From Rhea pennata (taxonomy: Eukaryota; Chordata; Aves; Rheiformes; Rheidae), in NCBI RefSeq assembly GCF_028389875.1, contig NC_084678.1, positions 18,010,899 to 18,074,898 on the forward strand: a stretch of 64,000 bases of DNA, given 5' to 3'. Shown piece after piece: positions 7,601 through 17,369 of the stretch (positions are counted from its first letter, which is position 1; every line of letters begins with the position of its first letter). The notes below the pieces were generated by a model that saw only the letters and a list, made by a program, of their open reading frames with translations, made no database searches and was not told the origin of the DNA. A program made the translations under genes and the position numbers.

Positions 7601-10193
7601 GGTTTGCTTTTCTTACAGATTAGCGTTGCTGCTCTGTAATTAAACTGCATTGTGATTTATGCCATTTTTCTGCAGCCCCTTCAGGGCTCGGAAAACTAAC
7701 GTATCTGATGTACCGGAACAGGCTAACTCTTAACCTAAGCCCAGCCTGCTCTCCCGCAACGGGGCCCGGAGCAAATGCGGCGTCGGGCCGCGCGCCGTTT
7801 GCTCGGATGCAGCAACAGCGAAGTCGCCGGCTCTCAGCGCCGAGGAGGGAGGTGGGACGCGCCCCGGCGGCTTCGCGCCTGCCGGCTGCCCGCGGGGACG
7901 GGCCTCGCTCCGCGCGCGCAGCACGGCCCTGCCGCCGGGCTGGCACGGGCGCGCTGGGTCAGGCGTTTCCGACGTCGAGCCGAGGGGGATGGCTGATTAA
8001 CCGCGTGCCTGTCCGAGGCCCGAGGATGGGGGAGAACGAACCTCCCTGCCCTCCCGAGGCAGGAAATTATTCAACGGCTGAGGAAAAAATCCGGTTCCGC
8101 TTTGGTACGCCCCGTCCTCATCCTGACCGAGCTCTGTGACCCAGCACTTTAGATACAGCGAGGACCTTTTAAAACACTAACCTTATCCTAACCTCGCTGC
8201 ACCAAGCTTGCCTCATCTAAACGCCTTTGTTGCCAGCTGAAATTTGGAGAAAAGGAAAAAGGAGAAAAGAAATCCAAGAGCTCAGGGCGAGGGCTCGGCG
8301 CGCCGCAGTCTTTACAGAACCTCTTGCACTCCGCGCTGGAGCGGGCCAGGCCTGGCCGCCCGCCAGCCGCAGCCGCTCCGGGCGCCTCCCTCTCCTGCCG
8401 GCAGCTGCCGGCTGATGCGGCCGCGGCCCCTGGGGCCTCGAGCTTCCCGAGGGTCCGCGCCGCGCCGCGCCGCGCCGCCGGGCAGGGCGAGCCGCGCCGC
8501 GCTAGCGGGGCGGGGGCAGGAAACCCCCCGGCCACGGGGCTCACACGTCTGCTGCGGCCGGCAGGAGCCGGGGCACCCGCGCCCCAGGGCGGCCGGAGCG
8601 CCCTCGACCGCCGGGGGAAGCCGGGGGGTGGATGGAGGGACTGCGGCGCGCCAGACGGGGGGCAGCGTGCCGGATGGGGGGCCGCAGCGTGCCGGACAGG
8701 CTGCAGCGTGCCGAGCAGGAGGCCGCGGCGTGCCGGACAGGCTGCAGCGTGCCGAGCGGGGGGCTGCGGCGTGCCGGATGGGCTGCGGCGTGCCAGATGG
8801 GCTGCAGCGTGCCGGGGGGGGGGGGGGCTGCGGCGTGCCGGACAGGCTGCAGCGTGCCAGATGGGGGGTAGTGTGCCGAGCGGGGGGCCGCGGTGTGCCG
8901 GATGGGCTGCGGCATGCCAGACAGGCTGCAGTGTGCCGGATGGGCTGCGGCGTGCCGGATGGGGAGCCGCGGCGTGCCGGACAAGCTGCAGCATGCTGAG
9001 CAGGGGGCCGCGGCATGCCAGATGGGCTGCAGCATGTCGAGCGGGGGGCTGCGGCGTGCCGGATGGGCTGCAGCGTGCCAGACAGGCTGCAGTGTGCCGA
9101 GCAGGGGGCCACGGTGTGCCAGACGGGCTGCAGCGTGCCAGACAGGCTGCAGTGTGCCGAGCAGGGGGCCACGGTGTGCCAGACGGGCTGCAGCGAGCCA
9201 GACAGGCTGCAGCGTGCCGAGCGGGGGGCCACAGTGTGCCGGACGGGCTGCAGCGTGCCAGACAGGCTGCAGTGTGCCGAGCAGGGGGCCACGGTGTGCC
9301 AGACGGGCTGCAGCGAGCCAGACAGGCTGCAGCGTGCCGAGCGGGGGGCCACGGTGTGACGGACGGGCTGCAGCGTGCCAGACAGGCTGCAGTGTGCCGA
9401 GCGGGGGGCCACAGTGTGCCGGACGGGCTGCAGCGTGCCAGACAGGCTGCAGTGTGCCGAGCGGGGGGCCACAGTGTGCCGGACGAGCTGCAGCGTGCCG
9501 AGCGGGGGGCCGCAGCGTGCCGGATGGGGGGCAGCGGCATGCCAGACAGGCTGCGGCGTGCCAGGTGGGCTGAGCACCGCTTTGCCTCGCAGAGAAGCGG
9601 GTGCCCCTGCGTGTCCTCTACGAGCAGTACGGCGCCCACCTCACCCAGGACAACCTCATCAAGGTGGTGGCTCTCCTCACCGAGTACAGCAGCGGAGACG
9701 TGGCGCTGGCCATCCGCAACGTCTACGTGCAGAACCCCGAGATCCGGATCCGGGTGAGGCTCGTCCCCGCGGGGGGCTGAGGCCGGGCGCCCGCGGGGAC
9801 CCCGCGCGTCCGACCCCCTTTGCTCGCAGATTTTGGGGGAGCCGATGCAAGGGCGGAAGCTGGTGGCCGAGCTCACCGTGAGCAACCCGCTGGGCACCGA
9901 GCTCAACGGCTGCACCTTCGCCGTGGAGGGCACCGGCCTCACCGAGGGCCGGCAGCTCCAGCACCTGTAAGTGCTTCCCCTGCCGCGGGGAGGGGGCCGG
10001 GGCGCGGGCGCCCCGCTCACCCGCCGCTTCCCGCAGGCAGGAGCCCGTGGCACCCGGCGCCGACGCCGCGGCGCGGGTGCAGCTGGTGCCGAGCCAGCCC
10101 GGCCTGCACAAGCTCGTGGTGGATTTCGAGAGCGACAAGCTGACGGGGGTGAAGGGCTACCGCAACGTCATCGTCGCCCCGCTGCCCAAGTGA
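1426..10193 (+). CDS. TGM2: Transglutaminase 2 (tissue transglutaminase), 3' part: exon 3 to stop
   Basis: Ten coding segments splice in frame: 1426-1668, 2661-2779, 3622-3931, 4389-4524, 4606-4709, 4828-5067, 5196-5468, 9593-9753, 9830-9966, 10037-10193. Exons 1-2 (start codon and beta-sandwich N-terminus) lie upstream, so the gene is cut by the window edge. TGM2 is a calcium-dependent enzyme that forms glutamyl-lysine isopeptide bonds and also binds GTP; it acts in cytosol, at membranes and outside the cell. The papain-like triad is visible: Cys in YGQCW (3901-3903), His in NFHCW (4613-4615) and Asp in ALDPTPQE (4682-4684). The oxyanion Trp of GRWDN is at 3793-3795, the redox pair YCCGP is kept, and two C-terminal beta-barrels end in a typical FESDKL...KGYRNV tail. 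Exon sizes 119, 104, 161 and 137 are family-typical. Family and synteny (next to RPRD1B) make TGM2 far likelier than another paralogue. Oddities: exons 5 and 6 are fused, and introns carry four minisatellites. Confidence 0.95.
1669..2660 (+). other. TGM2: TGM2 intron 3
   Basis: 992 bases. The GC-rich 5' half gives way to a less GC-rich patch at about 2025-2420 with a run of T at 2153-2169; the 3' half is GC-rich again. No coding signal was seen. Confidence 0.75.
2661..2779 (+). CDS. TGM2: TGM2 exon 4
   Basis: 119 bases, the usual size for this exon. Acceptor CCCCGCAG ends at 2660; donor GTGACG starts at 2780. Encodes [20 protein letters not shown] through [10 protein letters not shown], the linker into the catalytic core. 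Confidence 0.92.
2780..3621 (+). other. TGM2: TGM2 intron 4
   Basis: 842 bases, GC-rich, with a minisatellite at about 3055-3450 and the acceptor CGCGCCAG ending at 3621. Nothing else recognised. Confidence 0.75.
3055..3450. repeat. Minisatellite in TGM2 intron 4
   Basis: Roughly 400 bases of degenerate units of about 20 bases based on GTGGGTGCCCCACGGGATGC. Variants carry GGTGGTCCATGGGACG or GCCCAGAGGCGAC arms. Copies are strongly diverged, which suggests an older array than those in intron 10. Confidence 0.8.
3622..3931 (+). CDS. TGM2: TGM2 fused exon 5+6 (catalytic Cys)
   Basis: 310 continuous coding bases from [13 protein letters not shown] to [10 protein letters not shown]. Acceptor ends at 3621, donor GTGAGA starts at 3932. 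It holds the oxyanion Trp (3793-3795) and the nucleophile Cys (3901-3903). Mammalian transglutaminase genes, as I recall them, split this segment into exons of 129 and about 178 bases. Here the expected junction, 3750|3751 inside SAM|VNCND, has no intron. One extra codon sits just after it (NDEDRGV where human has NDDQGV). Confidence 0.93.
3932..4388 (+). other. TGM2: TGM2 intron 6
   Basis: 457 bases of CpG-rich sequence between donor GTGAGA and acceptor CCCCGCAG. No repeat array or coding signal recognised. Confidence 0.75.
4389..4524 (+). CDS. TGM2: TGM2 exon 7
   Basis: 136 bases encoding [20 protein letters not shown] through SKDTIW. The final Trp codon is split TG|G over the next intron. 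It is one codon shorter than the 139 bases I recall for human, the difference lying in the variable [12 protein letters not shown] loop. Confidence 0.92.
4606..4709 (+). CDS. TGM2: TGM2 exon 8 (catalytic His and Asp)
   Basis: 104 bases, the family-typical size. Encodes [15 protein letters not shown] through DPTPQEKSD. The triad His codon is at 4613-4615 and the Asp codon at 4682-4684. The intron before it is only 81 bases (4525-4605). Confidence 0.93.
4710..4796. repeat. GC-rich simple repeat filling TGM2 intron 8
   Basis: Irregular 5- to 10-base units of the CGGCGCGG / CACGGCA type run from just after the donor across most of the 118-base intron 8 (4710-4827). Little unique sequence is left for a branch point. 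Confidence 0.75.
4828..5067 (+). CDS. TGM2: TGM2 exon 9
   Basis: 240 bases from [15 protein letters not shown] to [10 protein letters not shown]. Contains the vicinal cysteines of YCCGP that control redox state, the [11 protein letters not shown] strand and the ISTKSVGRD calcium-region motif. The downstream intron is 128 bases. Confidence 0.92.
5196..5468 (+). CDS. TGM2: TGM2 exon 10 (start of C-terminal barrels, GTP-site segment)
   Basis: 273 bases from [15 protein letters not shown] to [10 protein letters not shown]. Two features differ from mammals: a serine run (SSSSDEGEG, 5243-5269) replaces the NKLAEKEE-like segment, and KIK (5279-5287) stands where mammals have RIR, two arginines that contact guanine nucleotide. 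The segment length is unchanged. Confidence 0.92.
5484..6939. repeat. 52-bp minisatellite, 28 phase-locked copies
   Basis: The motif GGCAGAGGGGAGCGGGCGGC recurs from 5484 to 6888, exactly 27 periods of 52 bases with no insertion or deletion, so 28 copies; a degenerate 29th follows to about 6975. Variation is confined to a few positions: the GGCCGGGG / GGCCGCGG / GGGCGCGG junction and GGCGCC versus GGGGCAT or GGGGCGT. The array begins 15 bases after the exon 10 donor. Confidence 0.95.
8636..9566. repeat. 60-bp higher-order minisatellite in TGM2 intron 10
   Basis: Built from 20-base subunits of the GGCTGCAGCGTGCCAGACA type. From 9061 to 9480 three subunit types form a 60-base unit repeated seven times in perfect register. 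The flank at 8636-9060 has the same subunits in irregular order and a 12-base G run near 8816. The array ends about 26 bases before the exon 11 acceptor. Confidence 0.93.
9593..9753 (+). CDS. TGM2: TGM2 exon 11
   Basis: 161 bases, the family-typical size, from [14 protein letters not shown] to NPEIRIR. The final IRIR precedes ILGEP and contains the position equivalent to the mammalian nucleotide-binding Arg580, which is kept. Confidence 0.92.
9830..9966 (+). CDS. TGM2: TGM2 exon 12
   Basis: 137 bases, the family-typical size, from [20 protein letters not shown] to EGRQLQH plus two bases of a Leu codon. Flanking introns are only 76 and 70 bases. Confidence 0.92.
10037..10193 (+). CDS. TGM2: TGM2 exon 13 (terminal coding exon)
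   Basis: 157 bases including the TGA stop at 10191-10193. Encodes [20 protein letters not shown] through [19 protein letters not shown] to the end of the second barrel, the characteristic TGM2 C-terminus. Confidence 0.93.
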
Positions 10194-10660
10194 GGGGCGG
10201 CCCCGGCCCCCCGCCGGCGGGCACCGGCCGGCAGAGAGGGGCCCCGGGGCCGCCCCCAGGGAGCCTTCCTCCTCCTCCTCCTCCTCCCGCAGTCCGGCGC
10301 TCGTCCGCTCCCCCCTCCCTGCGGCAGCCGTCCGGCTTTGCAAAGCGCACAGGAGCGAGACCACCCTCCCCGGCACGGGCCGCGCCACGCAGCCTTCGCT
10401 CGCGCCGGCCGCGGTGCCCGCGCGCGGTCCCGGTCCCGGTCCCGGTCCCGGTCCTGGTCCACCGCCCGCCCGCGGCCTCCGCCTGTCTGCAGCTCCAGAA
10501 GCGCACGTGCACGCACCCCGCCGCAGAGGCCGCGCCGGGCGCTCGCTTCTCGCACCGTTCCCGTCTTCGCAAATACCGAGCCGCAGAGACCGGGACGTCA
10601 CGCTGACATGAATTAACTATGCAAGCACTGAATAAAAGCTCCATTTTTCACTTCTAACGC
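10194..10660 (+). other. TGM2: TGM2 3' UTR
   Basis: About 460 bases from the stop codon to just past the AATAAA signal. It contains a short six-base GGTCCC repeat at about 10427-10460 and is GC-rich until its last 60 bases. The 3' end is inferred from the signal only. Confidence 0.65.
10631..10636 (+). terminator. TGM2: Poly(A) signal of TGM2
   Basis: Canonical AATAAA 438 bases after the stop codon, followed by a T-rich stretch (TCCATTTTTCACTTCT) suited to cleavage. It is the first AATAAA downstream of the stop. Confidence 0.75.
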
Positions 10661-12089
10661 ACGACCCGAGGCTTTCTCACGCCCTGGGGTGCCGGGGTGC
10701 CCGGCTCAGCGCAGCTGCGAGAGCAGCTCCGGAAAGCTGCAGCCAGGACGACGCCAGAGCCGCTGGGGGCTCGTCTTCCCGTTAAAGATCTCCTGCAAAT
10801 CCTCCGAGCAAGCAGATACGAGGGTTGCATGGCCAGCAGCCCGGGGGGGCTCAGGGCTTCGGCCCCAAGCGTTTTTGGTTGGAAATGGCGTTTTGCAGCA
10901 GGAGGCTGGCGGAAAGGGGCCCCTCTGAGCCACGTCCCAGCGCCGCGCACGGCAGCCCCAGGGGCAGCGCTCGCCGGGAGTGAGGCCCGTTGGCACCGCC
11001 GCGGCCTCGGCGCTGGGGGGACGCGGGGCCCCGCCGGGGCCACCGCGCGTGGCAGCGGCCTCGGAGGAAGCCTGCAAAGCGCTCGGAGATTGCGGGATGA
11101 GAAGCTGCGTGTGAGAGCAGAGCACCGTGCGCGGGAAGCGCTGGCCCAGCGATAAGCACTAACGCTAGAAAAGACATATAAATGCAAAGCAGTATTTTAA
11201 GATTAGCATTTCACATGGAGCGCTGCCCTTTTATTCCGATCCAAAGAAAACCCTAGCAAAATGAAAGCAGATAGGGACCAAAGGAGCAACCTGGCGCAGA
11301 ATTAAACCTGCGAAGGGAGGAAAGGCAGGGGGAGACGGCGGGGACCAGCCCCACCACCGCCTTCCTGCAAACCCCGCGCACGGCTTCGAAATCGCCTCCG
11401 TTCACTCCCGCAGGCGACGGAGTACGGCGGCGTGCCGGCAGCCGTCGTGCTCGCGCCGCAGCCGCGGCTGCAGTGGCAAAACCCCGAGGCGTTTCGCTGG
11501 CGCTGCCCCGGGCCGGCTCTGCCCCGGGCCCGGAGCGAAGGTCCCGATACGGCCCAAGACGAGGGCCGGCGGCGGGGGAGGCCGGGCCGCGGCGCCCGGC
11601 CGCGGCGCGAAACCCGTCTGCAGCTGCGGACGAGGCGAGGACGCCGGCGGGCTCGGGGCTCCTCTCCTCCCTCCGCCGCCAGCGCGCGAGCCCCGGGCCC
11701 CCGGCAGCGCCGAGGGGTCGGGCGCGCGGGCGCTGCGCCGGGGGCGACGCACGGCTCGCTCCGAAGAGCGGCCGTTACCCGCAGCCCCGCTGAGCCCGGC
11801 CTCGCGCTGCTCCAGCGCCTGGTTTAAAAATAACCAGCAGCATAACCACCAGCAGAGCTCTTCCGAAGGTCGCTCGCGTCCCCCCGAAGCGGCGCAACGC
11901 CGGGCTGCGTCGGCGCGGGAGCGGCGCCGGCCCCGCGCTCCGCTCCGCCCCGCGGCCCCGGCGCGCTCGCCGCCCCGCGCCGCCCCTCCTCAGCCCCCTC
12001 CCAGAGGCAGCGCGGCACGGCGACGGGCCGGGGAGCCAGGCCACGAGCGACGGCCTGCAACACCCGCGAGACCCCTTGGCACTCGTCCT

Positions 12090-12330
12090 GCAACCAATAA
12101 ATTATAAACTAAATGTTTACAGCAGCCGTTGCAAAGAATTTCTAATGCAGCATTACCCCGAGTGCCAAAGCAACGTGAGACTATTCGCACATAGCAGAGA
12201 GATTATTAATATATCTCAGCTTGCTGGAGATGTTGACATGCCGGGAAATGACTGTAAACTCATTTCAGTCTTGAGGACTTTTAACTTTACTGAGGGACTG
12301 AGACTAGTAAAACATTACCCCAAAATAGAG
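12090..12330. promoter_or_regulatory. AT-rich island in GC-rich intergenic DNA, possible enhancer
   Basis: A sharply bounded 240-base AT-rich block in CpG-rich flanks. It contains a forkhead-like TGTTTAC (12114-12120), homeobox-type ATAAATTATAAAC and GATTATTAATATAT, and no repeat structure. The appearance is that of a conserved non-coding element. An open frame crosses it but resembles no protein I know. Conservation was not tested. Confidence 0.3.
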
Positions 12331-14281
12331 CGCGTGCAGGGACATGTCCGCAGGACTTTCAAGTCTCACCACCTTTCAGCTCTCCCTCCTTCTCCTCAAG
12401 CATGGGAAGTGTGTCCACGCGCGCCAGCAGGACACCTGAGGCATCCGCAAGCAGCCAGCGAAAGACAAGTCAGAAAGAAAAACCAGCTGCAGAGCTGCAG
12501 CTTCACGCTCCTGGGAAAACATCCCCGCGAACGCGGGAGCAGCTGGCGACCTCGCTGCCCAGCGCTTCCTCCAGCGGGGCCATCGAGGAGGCAGCAACTG
12601 CAGCAGGTTCCTGTGCCTGAGGGGACCTTTGGCACGGCCCCAGGGAAGGCGCAAGCCAGCAAGCCCAGGCCCGCGGCTTTGGTCCGGGCTTTCCTCCGCA
12701 CTGGGTAGGGCGGGCGAGCACGCGCCGTCCCGCGCTCAGCGCTGCCCCTGCCGCGGCTGGATTTACGCCCGTGAACTGAAAGGAGAGACGAGCCCCCGAA
12801 CCCGCTCGCGGGTCATCATTAAATCCCACGTGGATTCGTTTCAGCAGCAGCACTAAGCTGGAATGCAACGAGCTGACCAGGGGCCGTTGCACGATGCCGT
12901 GTCACGTTCACGGCGGAGCAGAGACCTGCATCGGCCATTTCCAAAGGTTCAGGCTCCGGGCGCAGCTGCAGAGCGCCCGCCCGGCGCGCGTTCAGCGGGT
13001 ATTTGCACGCACAAGGCGCCCGTTCCTCGCAAGCAAACGTCTCCCTCGAATGCAGCAAACATTCCCGCGTAACCAACACGCTCAAAAATCCTGGAGGCCA
13101 GCCCAAGAGGAGCCTTTTCTGACAGACACGGTGCTGCCTTGGGACGAGGAAAACCACGCTCACCTCTGCCTGGCAGGACTGGGACCAGCTGCTGACATCT
13201 CCTAAAGCTGCACAGCTCAGCTCCTCCAAGCCACACCAGGGACAGGACAGAGGAAGAAGGAAGGTTGGGAGGAAGAAAGCAGTGCAGGGAATGGCCTCTG
13301 CAGCTGGCAATTAGCTCCCCAAAAAAACTTACTTGGAATTCAGTGCAGATGCTCCCATAATCGAGGCTTTCAGAGATCAGCTGGGCTCAAACAGTAAAAG
13401 CACAGCACGATTGCTGCGCTCTCCAGAAAGGCTGACGGAAGAACCTGCCACTTTCTCCACATCCTTGTCGATTCCTGTATCCCGCTGAACTCAAATCAGC
13501 TGGTGAAGGATGCTAGAAAAATAAGCCCAGGAAACCCTGGAGCAGGTCTGGCCAGCACAGCGCAGCTGTGCACAAGTAGCATCGCTGATCCAGCGCCCGC
13601 GGAGGTGGGCTGGGGACGCCCCAGGAATACCTGCCGGCATCTGCCAGCCTCAGCAAACGCTCTCGGAAAGCTCTTCTTCCATTCAGCTTCAACTGTGCTT
13701 TGGGCTTCAAAACTGCGTGATCTGCAGGGGCCAAAGCTCCTGCCAGAAATCAGATAACCACATAAACAGCTGTATCGCTGGAACCCGATTTCTCCCTAAG
13801 CTTCCCTGCTGTTTTTCCCCTGGCCAGCTTCCTGTCTGCTCAGAGATGAGAAATAGCCTCAACTACTTGCCTCTGCAGGTGCCACGTTTGGCCAGGGTGA
13901 TTTGCAACTCTTTATTGCCAGGTTCCTCCATAAAGCCCAGAACATCCACAGCAACACACAAAAGCAGGAGCCAAGCACACATTTTATTTTTCCCCACAGC
14001 TGCTGCTACTAATATGGCTAATCAAAAGGAAACAGGAGACCCATCTGAAGCTATTCAATCACCTAAGACAAATACTCAGATCCCCTAGCCCTAGACCATC
14101 AGAGAAACTGGGAAATGACATTTAAACAGTATTAGGTGAAGGAAAACATTTTACAGTTAACTCTGTGTGAAAGAACACACAAGGCAGATGGCAAGGGGAA
14201 TGCAACTGGGTGTCCTGTACTGATACACACTTTACCCTTAATTCCCTGGACAGCAAACAATATCTCAAAAAACATATTTGA

Positions 14282-14325
14282 CTACTGTAGTAGACTAGAT
14301 AACCTACTGTAGTAGACTAGATAAC
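14282..14325. repeat. Perfect 22-bp tandem duplication
   Basis: Two identical adjacent copies of CTACTGTAGTAGACTAGATA followed by AC. CTACTGTAG is itself a short palindrome, so replication slippage at a hairpin is a likely origin. Confidence 0.85.
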
Positions 14326-17111
14326 TGTCATCTGCTGCGACAATTACAGTGGCAGATGTCCCATCATCTCAGTGGAACAACTGCTTCATTGATTCGTATG
14401 ACAGAAGCTGTGCAGTTTAGTAACAACAAGAAGCAAATGTCAATCACAAAATTGAGGTCATTTTCCCAGGGCCGCCGTTTGCTTCCTGGGTGAACTCAGC
14501 CTCCGTGCCTCACCTCTGCATCCATCACAGCACTGCACTGCAGGGCATTTTGCAGCCAGGAGCACGGATCTCCTTCATAAAAACCCTGGAGACTCTCGCA
14601 TGAAAAGCATCCTGCATTTTGTACTGGCACAACTGCAGTTTCATCTGTTCCAGCATATGCTGAGGAGAGGCTTGGTATGGTATTAGCCCTTTTAAAATTG
14701 GTTTCTAAATGTTGTTGTGTGAAGCCCCTGCTGAAAATACAGATGAAGAGACAGCTTTCTGCCTACAGTTGCCTTCCAGCAGGCATGTTTGACGTGATCA
14801 CTGCAAGTGAAAAAAGAAAGGATGAGAAGGCAAAGACTTTTCAGAAGACCTTTCCAGAAGACCTGAAAGCATTTGCAATGCTATTTGCACCTTCTTGCTT
14901 TCAATCCTCTCCCCACAAGACCTTACTTATCACAGTACAGTTCCTGAAAGCAGCTTATTTGCTTCCTGGATATTCTAGAGAAGCTCTGAGCTGGACACCT
15001 CACCAAGACTGCCTGTTGACTGGGCCCACTGATCGGCATCGAGACCCTCCCCTGCATGTCCCAGATACTCTCCATGAGCAGCACACACAAATTCACAAAA
15101 TCCAGGCCTGCAAATATGCAAAACCTCCAACTTTTCTGTGATTTGTCCTTTCACAATCAGCTGCCATTCAAGAGAACCAGCCTCCTCCACACCCCGCCCT
15201 CCCCATCATGTCACACTACTTTCTGCATCGTAAAACCAGCTCTGATATTCCCTGTATCATAAAGCTTCAAATCTGACTCTCCTTTATTTGCTGTAGTTTA
15301 ACAAGAACATTCTGTTCCTTCTCCCCATAAACAACTGATCCAAACTCTACTTTTTGTTTTACTTGGCTATTCACACAGACAAGCATTTTTTTTCCTAAGA
15401 TTGTACAAAAATAATAATACTGCTAATGCAAATTCATTTATCTTTGAAATATAGTAATATTTTATCTTGTTTATTGCTTGTTTATCCAACATCTCCAAAA
15501 CATGACTAGCCGCTCCAAATTCATGTTAGGAAATTTGGCGGACCCCAAACTTGCAAACATAGCAAATTTCAGATAGGAAAAAGGCAGTTGATGCATGTGG
15601 CATTACCCTAAAAATAAGTGAAATTACTGGTGAATGCTTTTCTCAGTCTCTTTCCACTATTAATAGACTGTCATAGCAACCATGCCAATGCTTCATTAAA
15701 ATGTTTTACAAGGTCATTTATTTTCAGATGGCATGAGGTGAATTTTATATTTTTTTTCTATCTGATCTTAAAGATAAGCATACATAAAGTTTATAACTGC
15801 CCAGGGAACAAACATATCCTTCAACGCTCAGCCCAAGTAAAGAACTAGAATAAGCCCACAGCAATCCTATGTCTCTTTACGCCTCTCTGGAGAGGTACCT
15901 CCGGGCAGCAGGCAGCACGATCGCTCGAGACTCCCGCACACCAGCGCTCTGCCCGTCCTTGTTCCAGAGAGCTCTTGCAAGCGGCAAACGTGAGGGTGTC
16001 AACTCCTGACAGCGGGACACATTTCTTTTGAAGCTATTTCTACAACTCAGGGCATGCTCTAGCATATAAAACATGTTGTCCAAGGTATAAAACCTGTTGA
16101 TATGTGCCAACGTAGTAAAGAATTTAAGGTATTTTCTCTGTCTCAAGTTTCCAGAAATCTGTCTTTGTGATTTTTTCCCTGCAGACATTTGGCATCACTA
16201 CCCACCTACCTTCTGACACCACAGCATTCATTTTATCAATACAAAGCATTGTTTTACCACAGCCTGCAGTTTTTATCCTTTATGACAAGATTAATTTTAA
16301 CCTTTTAACACATACAGATAACTGCAAATTTCGTCCCCTAAGTCGGTTTTGTCTTTTTTTTTTTTAATATATAATCCACAAATTACCACTTCCATTTCTT
16401 CTGACAATTACTTGATTTTCTCACCTCTGTATTTCACTTTTACAGTCCTTCCTCCATCCTCCAAACACTAAAAACATTGCTTCAACTTTATTGGAGAGAA
16501 GTACATACCTCAGGATGTTCTTTATGCTCTTTCTCCAGTCACTTTTAACAGAAAACTGTATTATGATGGGCTAGCTATGCCAATCTTATCATAAATATAC
16601 CCTGTGATCTTAAAGACTTTAATATGTTAGTCAACTAGAATCAAGTTCTCTTCTTACCTCCCGCAGCCATGTACACTGTCATTAATTTGTTATACCACAG
16701 TACCTGGTGAGCAGGTAGAGTAAAGGGAATACATTGTATTGTGCTAACTGTAGTTAGTTGTACAGAAAACGAGAGTCAAATATTTTTAGAGGAATGTTTC
16801 ACCTCCACAATAAAAAGATTCTCAAAGGCAAGAGAGGACATCTGGTACCTAGTCACATTTTACATCTTTGAAAAATTCACTCTAACTCCTACACACACAC
16901 ACAGTACAAAGGTGGCTTTTCACTGGTAAGAATCGTAGCAGACTCCCTCTCATTCACAGAAAGATGTACATTGAACTGCTTGCAATCTTTTTGTGAAAAC
17001 AGCACCAAATACATTCTTTACTGGAAGATTTTTAATAGCGTAAGAATCTAAGCAGCTTTACTGATGCTCTCCAAGACACATGAACCAATTGCTAAGTTTG
17101 CCCAGAGACCA

Positions 17112-17369
17112 TTACATAGCAGTTAATTGCCCCGAGGAACCCATAAGCCCGCTCCGCCATGCAAACCTCAGAGAATTCACACACACCAGATCGTCAGGCT
17201 CGTCCTCCTCTAAAGCAGGAACACTTTGACTAGGTAGTGCAGCAAACAAACCTTGCTGCAACAGCAGCTCTTGATACTTGTGGAGGAAAGCTGGCTTCCT
17301 GTTTCCCAGGTTTGGCTTTAAGTGAAGAGAGTAATTATTTACATGTTCCTCAGTAGAGCCTAGATACAT
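17112..17369 (-). other. Unrecognised exon-like open frame, 85 codons
   Basis: An open frame on the minus strand with composition nearer to coding sequence than its AT-rich surroundings. It includes KYQELLLQQGLFAALPSQSV and an acidic EEDEPDDL segment. It lies just downstream of the likely RPRD1B 3' end. An acceptor-like CACTTAAAG precedes it inside the frame. No family is recognised; it may be a decayed exon, a pseudogene fragment or chance. Confidence 0.15.

Larger units (their letters stand above)
5469..9592 (+). other. TGM2: TGM2 intron 10
   Basis: At 4,124 bases this is by far the longest TGM2 intron in the window, and over half is tandem repeat (5484-6939 and 8636-9566). Between the arrays, 6975-7600 and 7760-8600 are CpG-rich unique sequence. 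A patch at about 7605-7740 is markedly AT-richer and contains TGTAATTAAACTGC, a possible regulatory island. Confidence 0.8.

Noticed and set aside
5051..7639. Very long open frames (hundreds of codons) on both strands over the intron 10 array
   Set aside because: They arise from a stop-poor 52-bp tandem repeat, cycle through all frames and overlap real TGM2 exons. No codon structure is independent of the repeat.
8636..9566. CRISPR-like periodic array
   Set aside because: Units are contiguous tandem repeats without unique spacers, in an intron of a vertebrate gene.
8188..10053. 621-codon minus-strand frame opposite the second intron 10 array
   Set aside because: Translation of the 20/60-bp repeat, and antisense to TGM2 exons 11-12.
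12076..12708. 210-codon open frame in intergenic DNA
   Set aside because: Resembles no protein family, crosses a sharp composition boundary and lacks splice or promoter support. A non-coding element is likelier.
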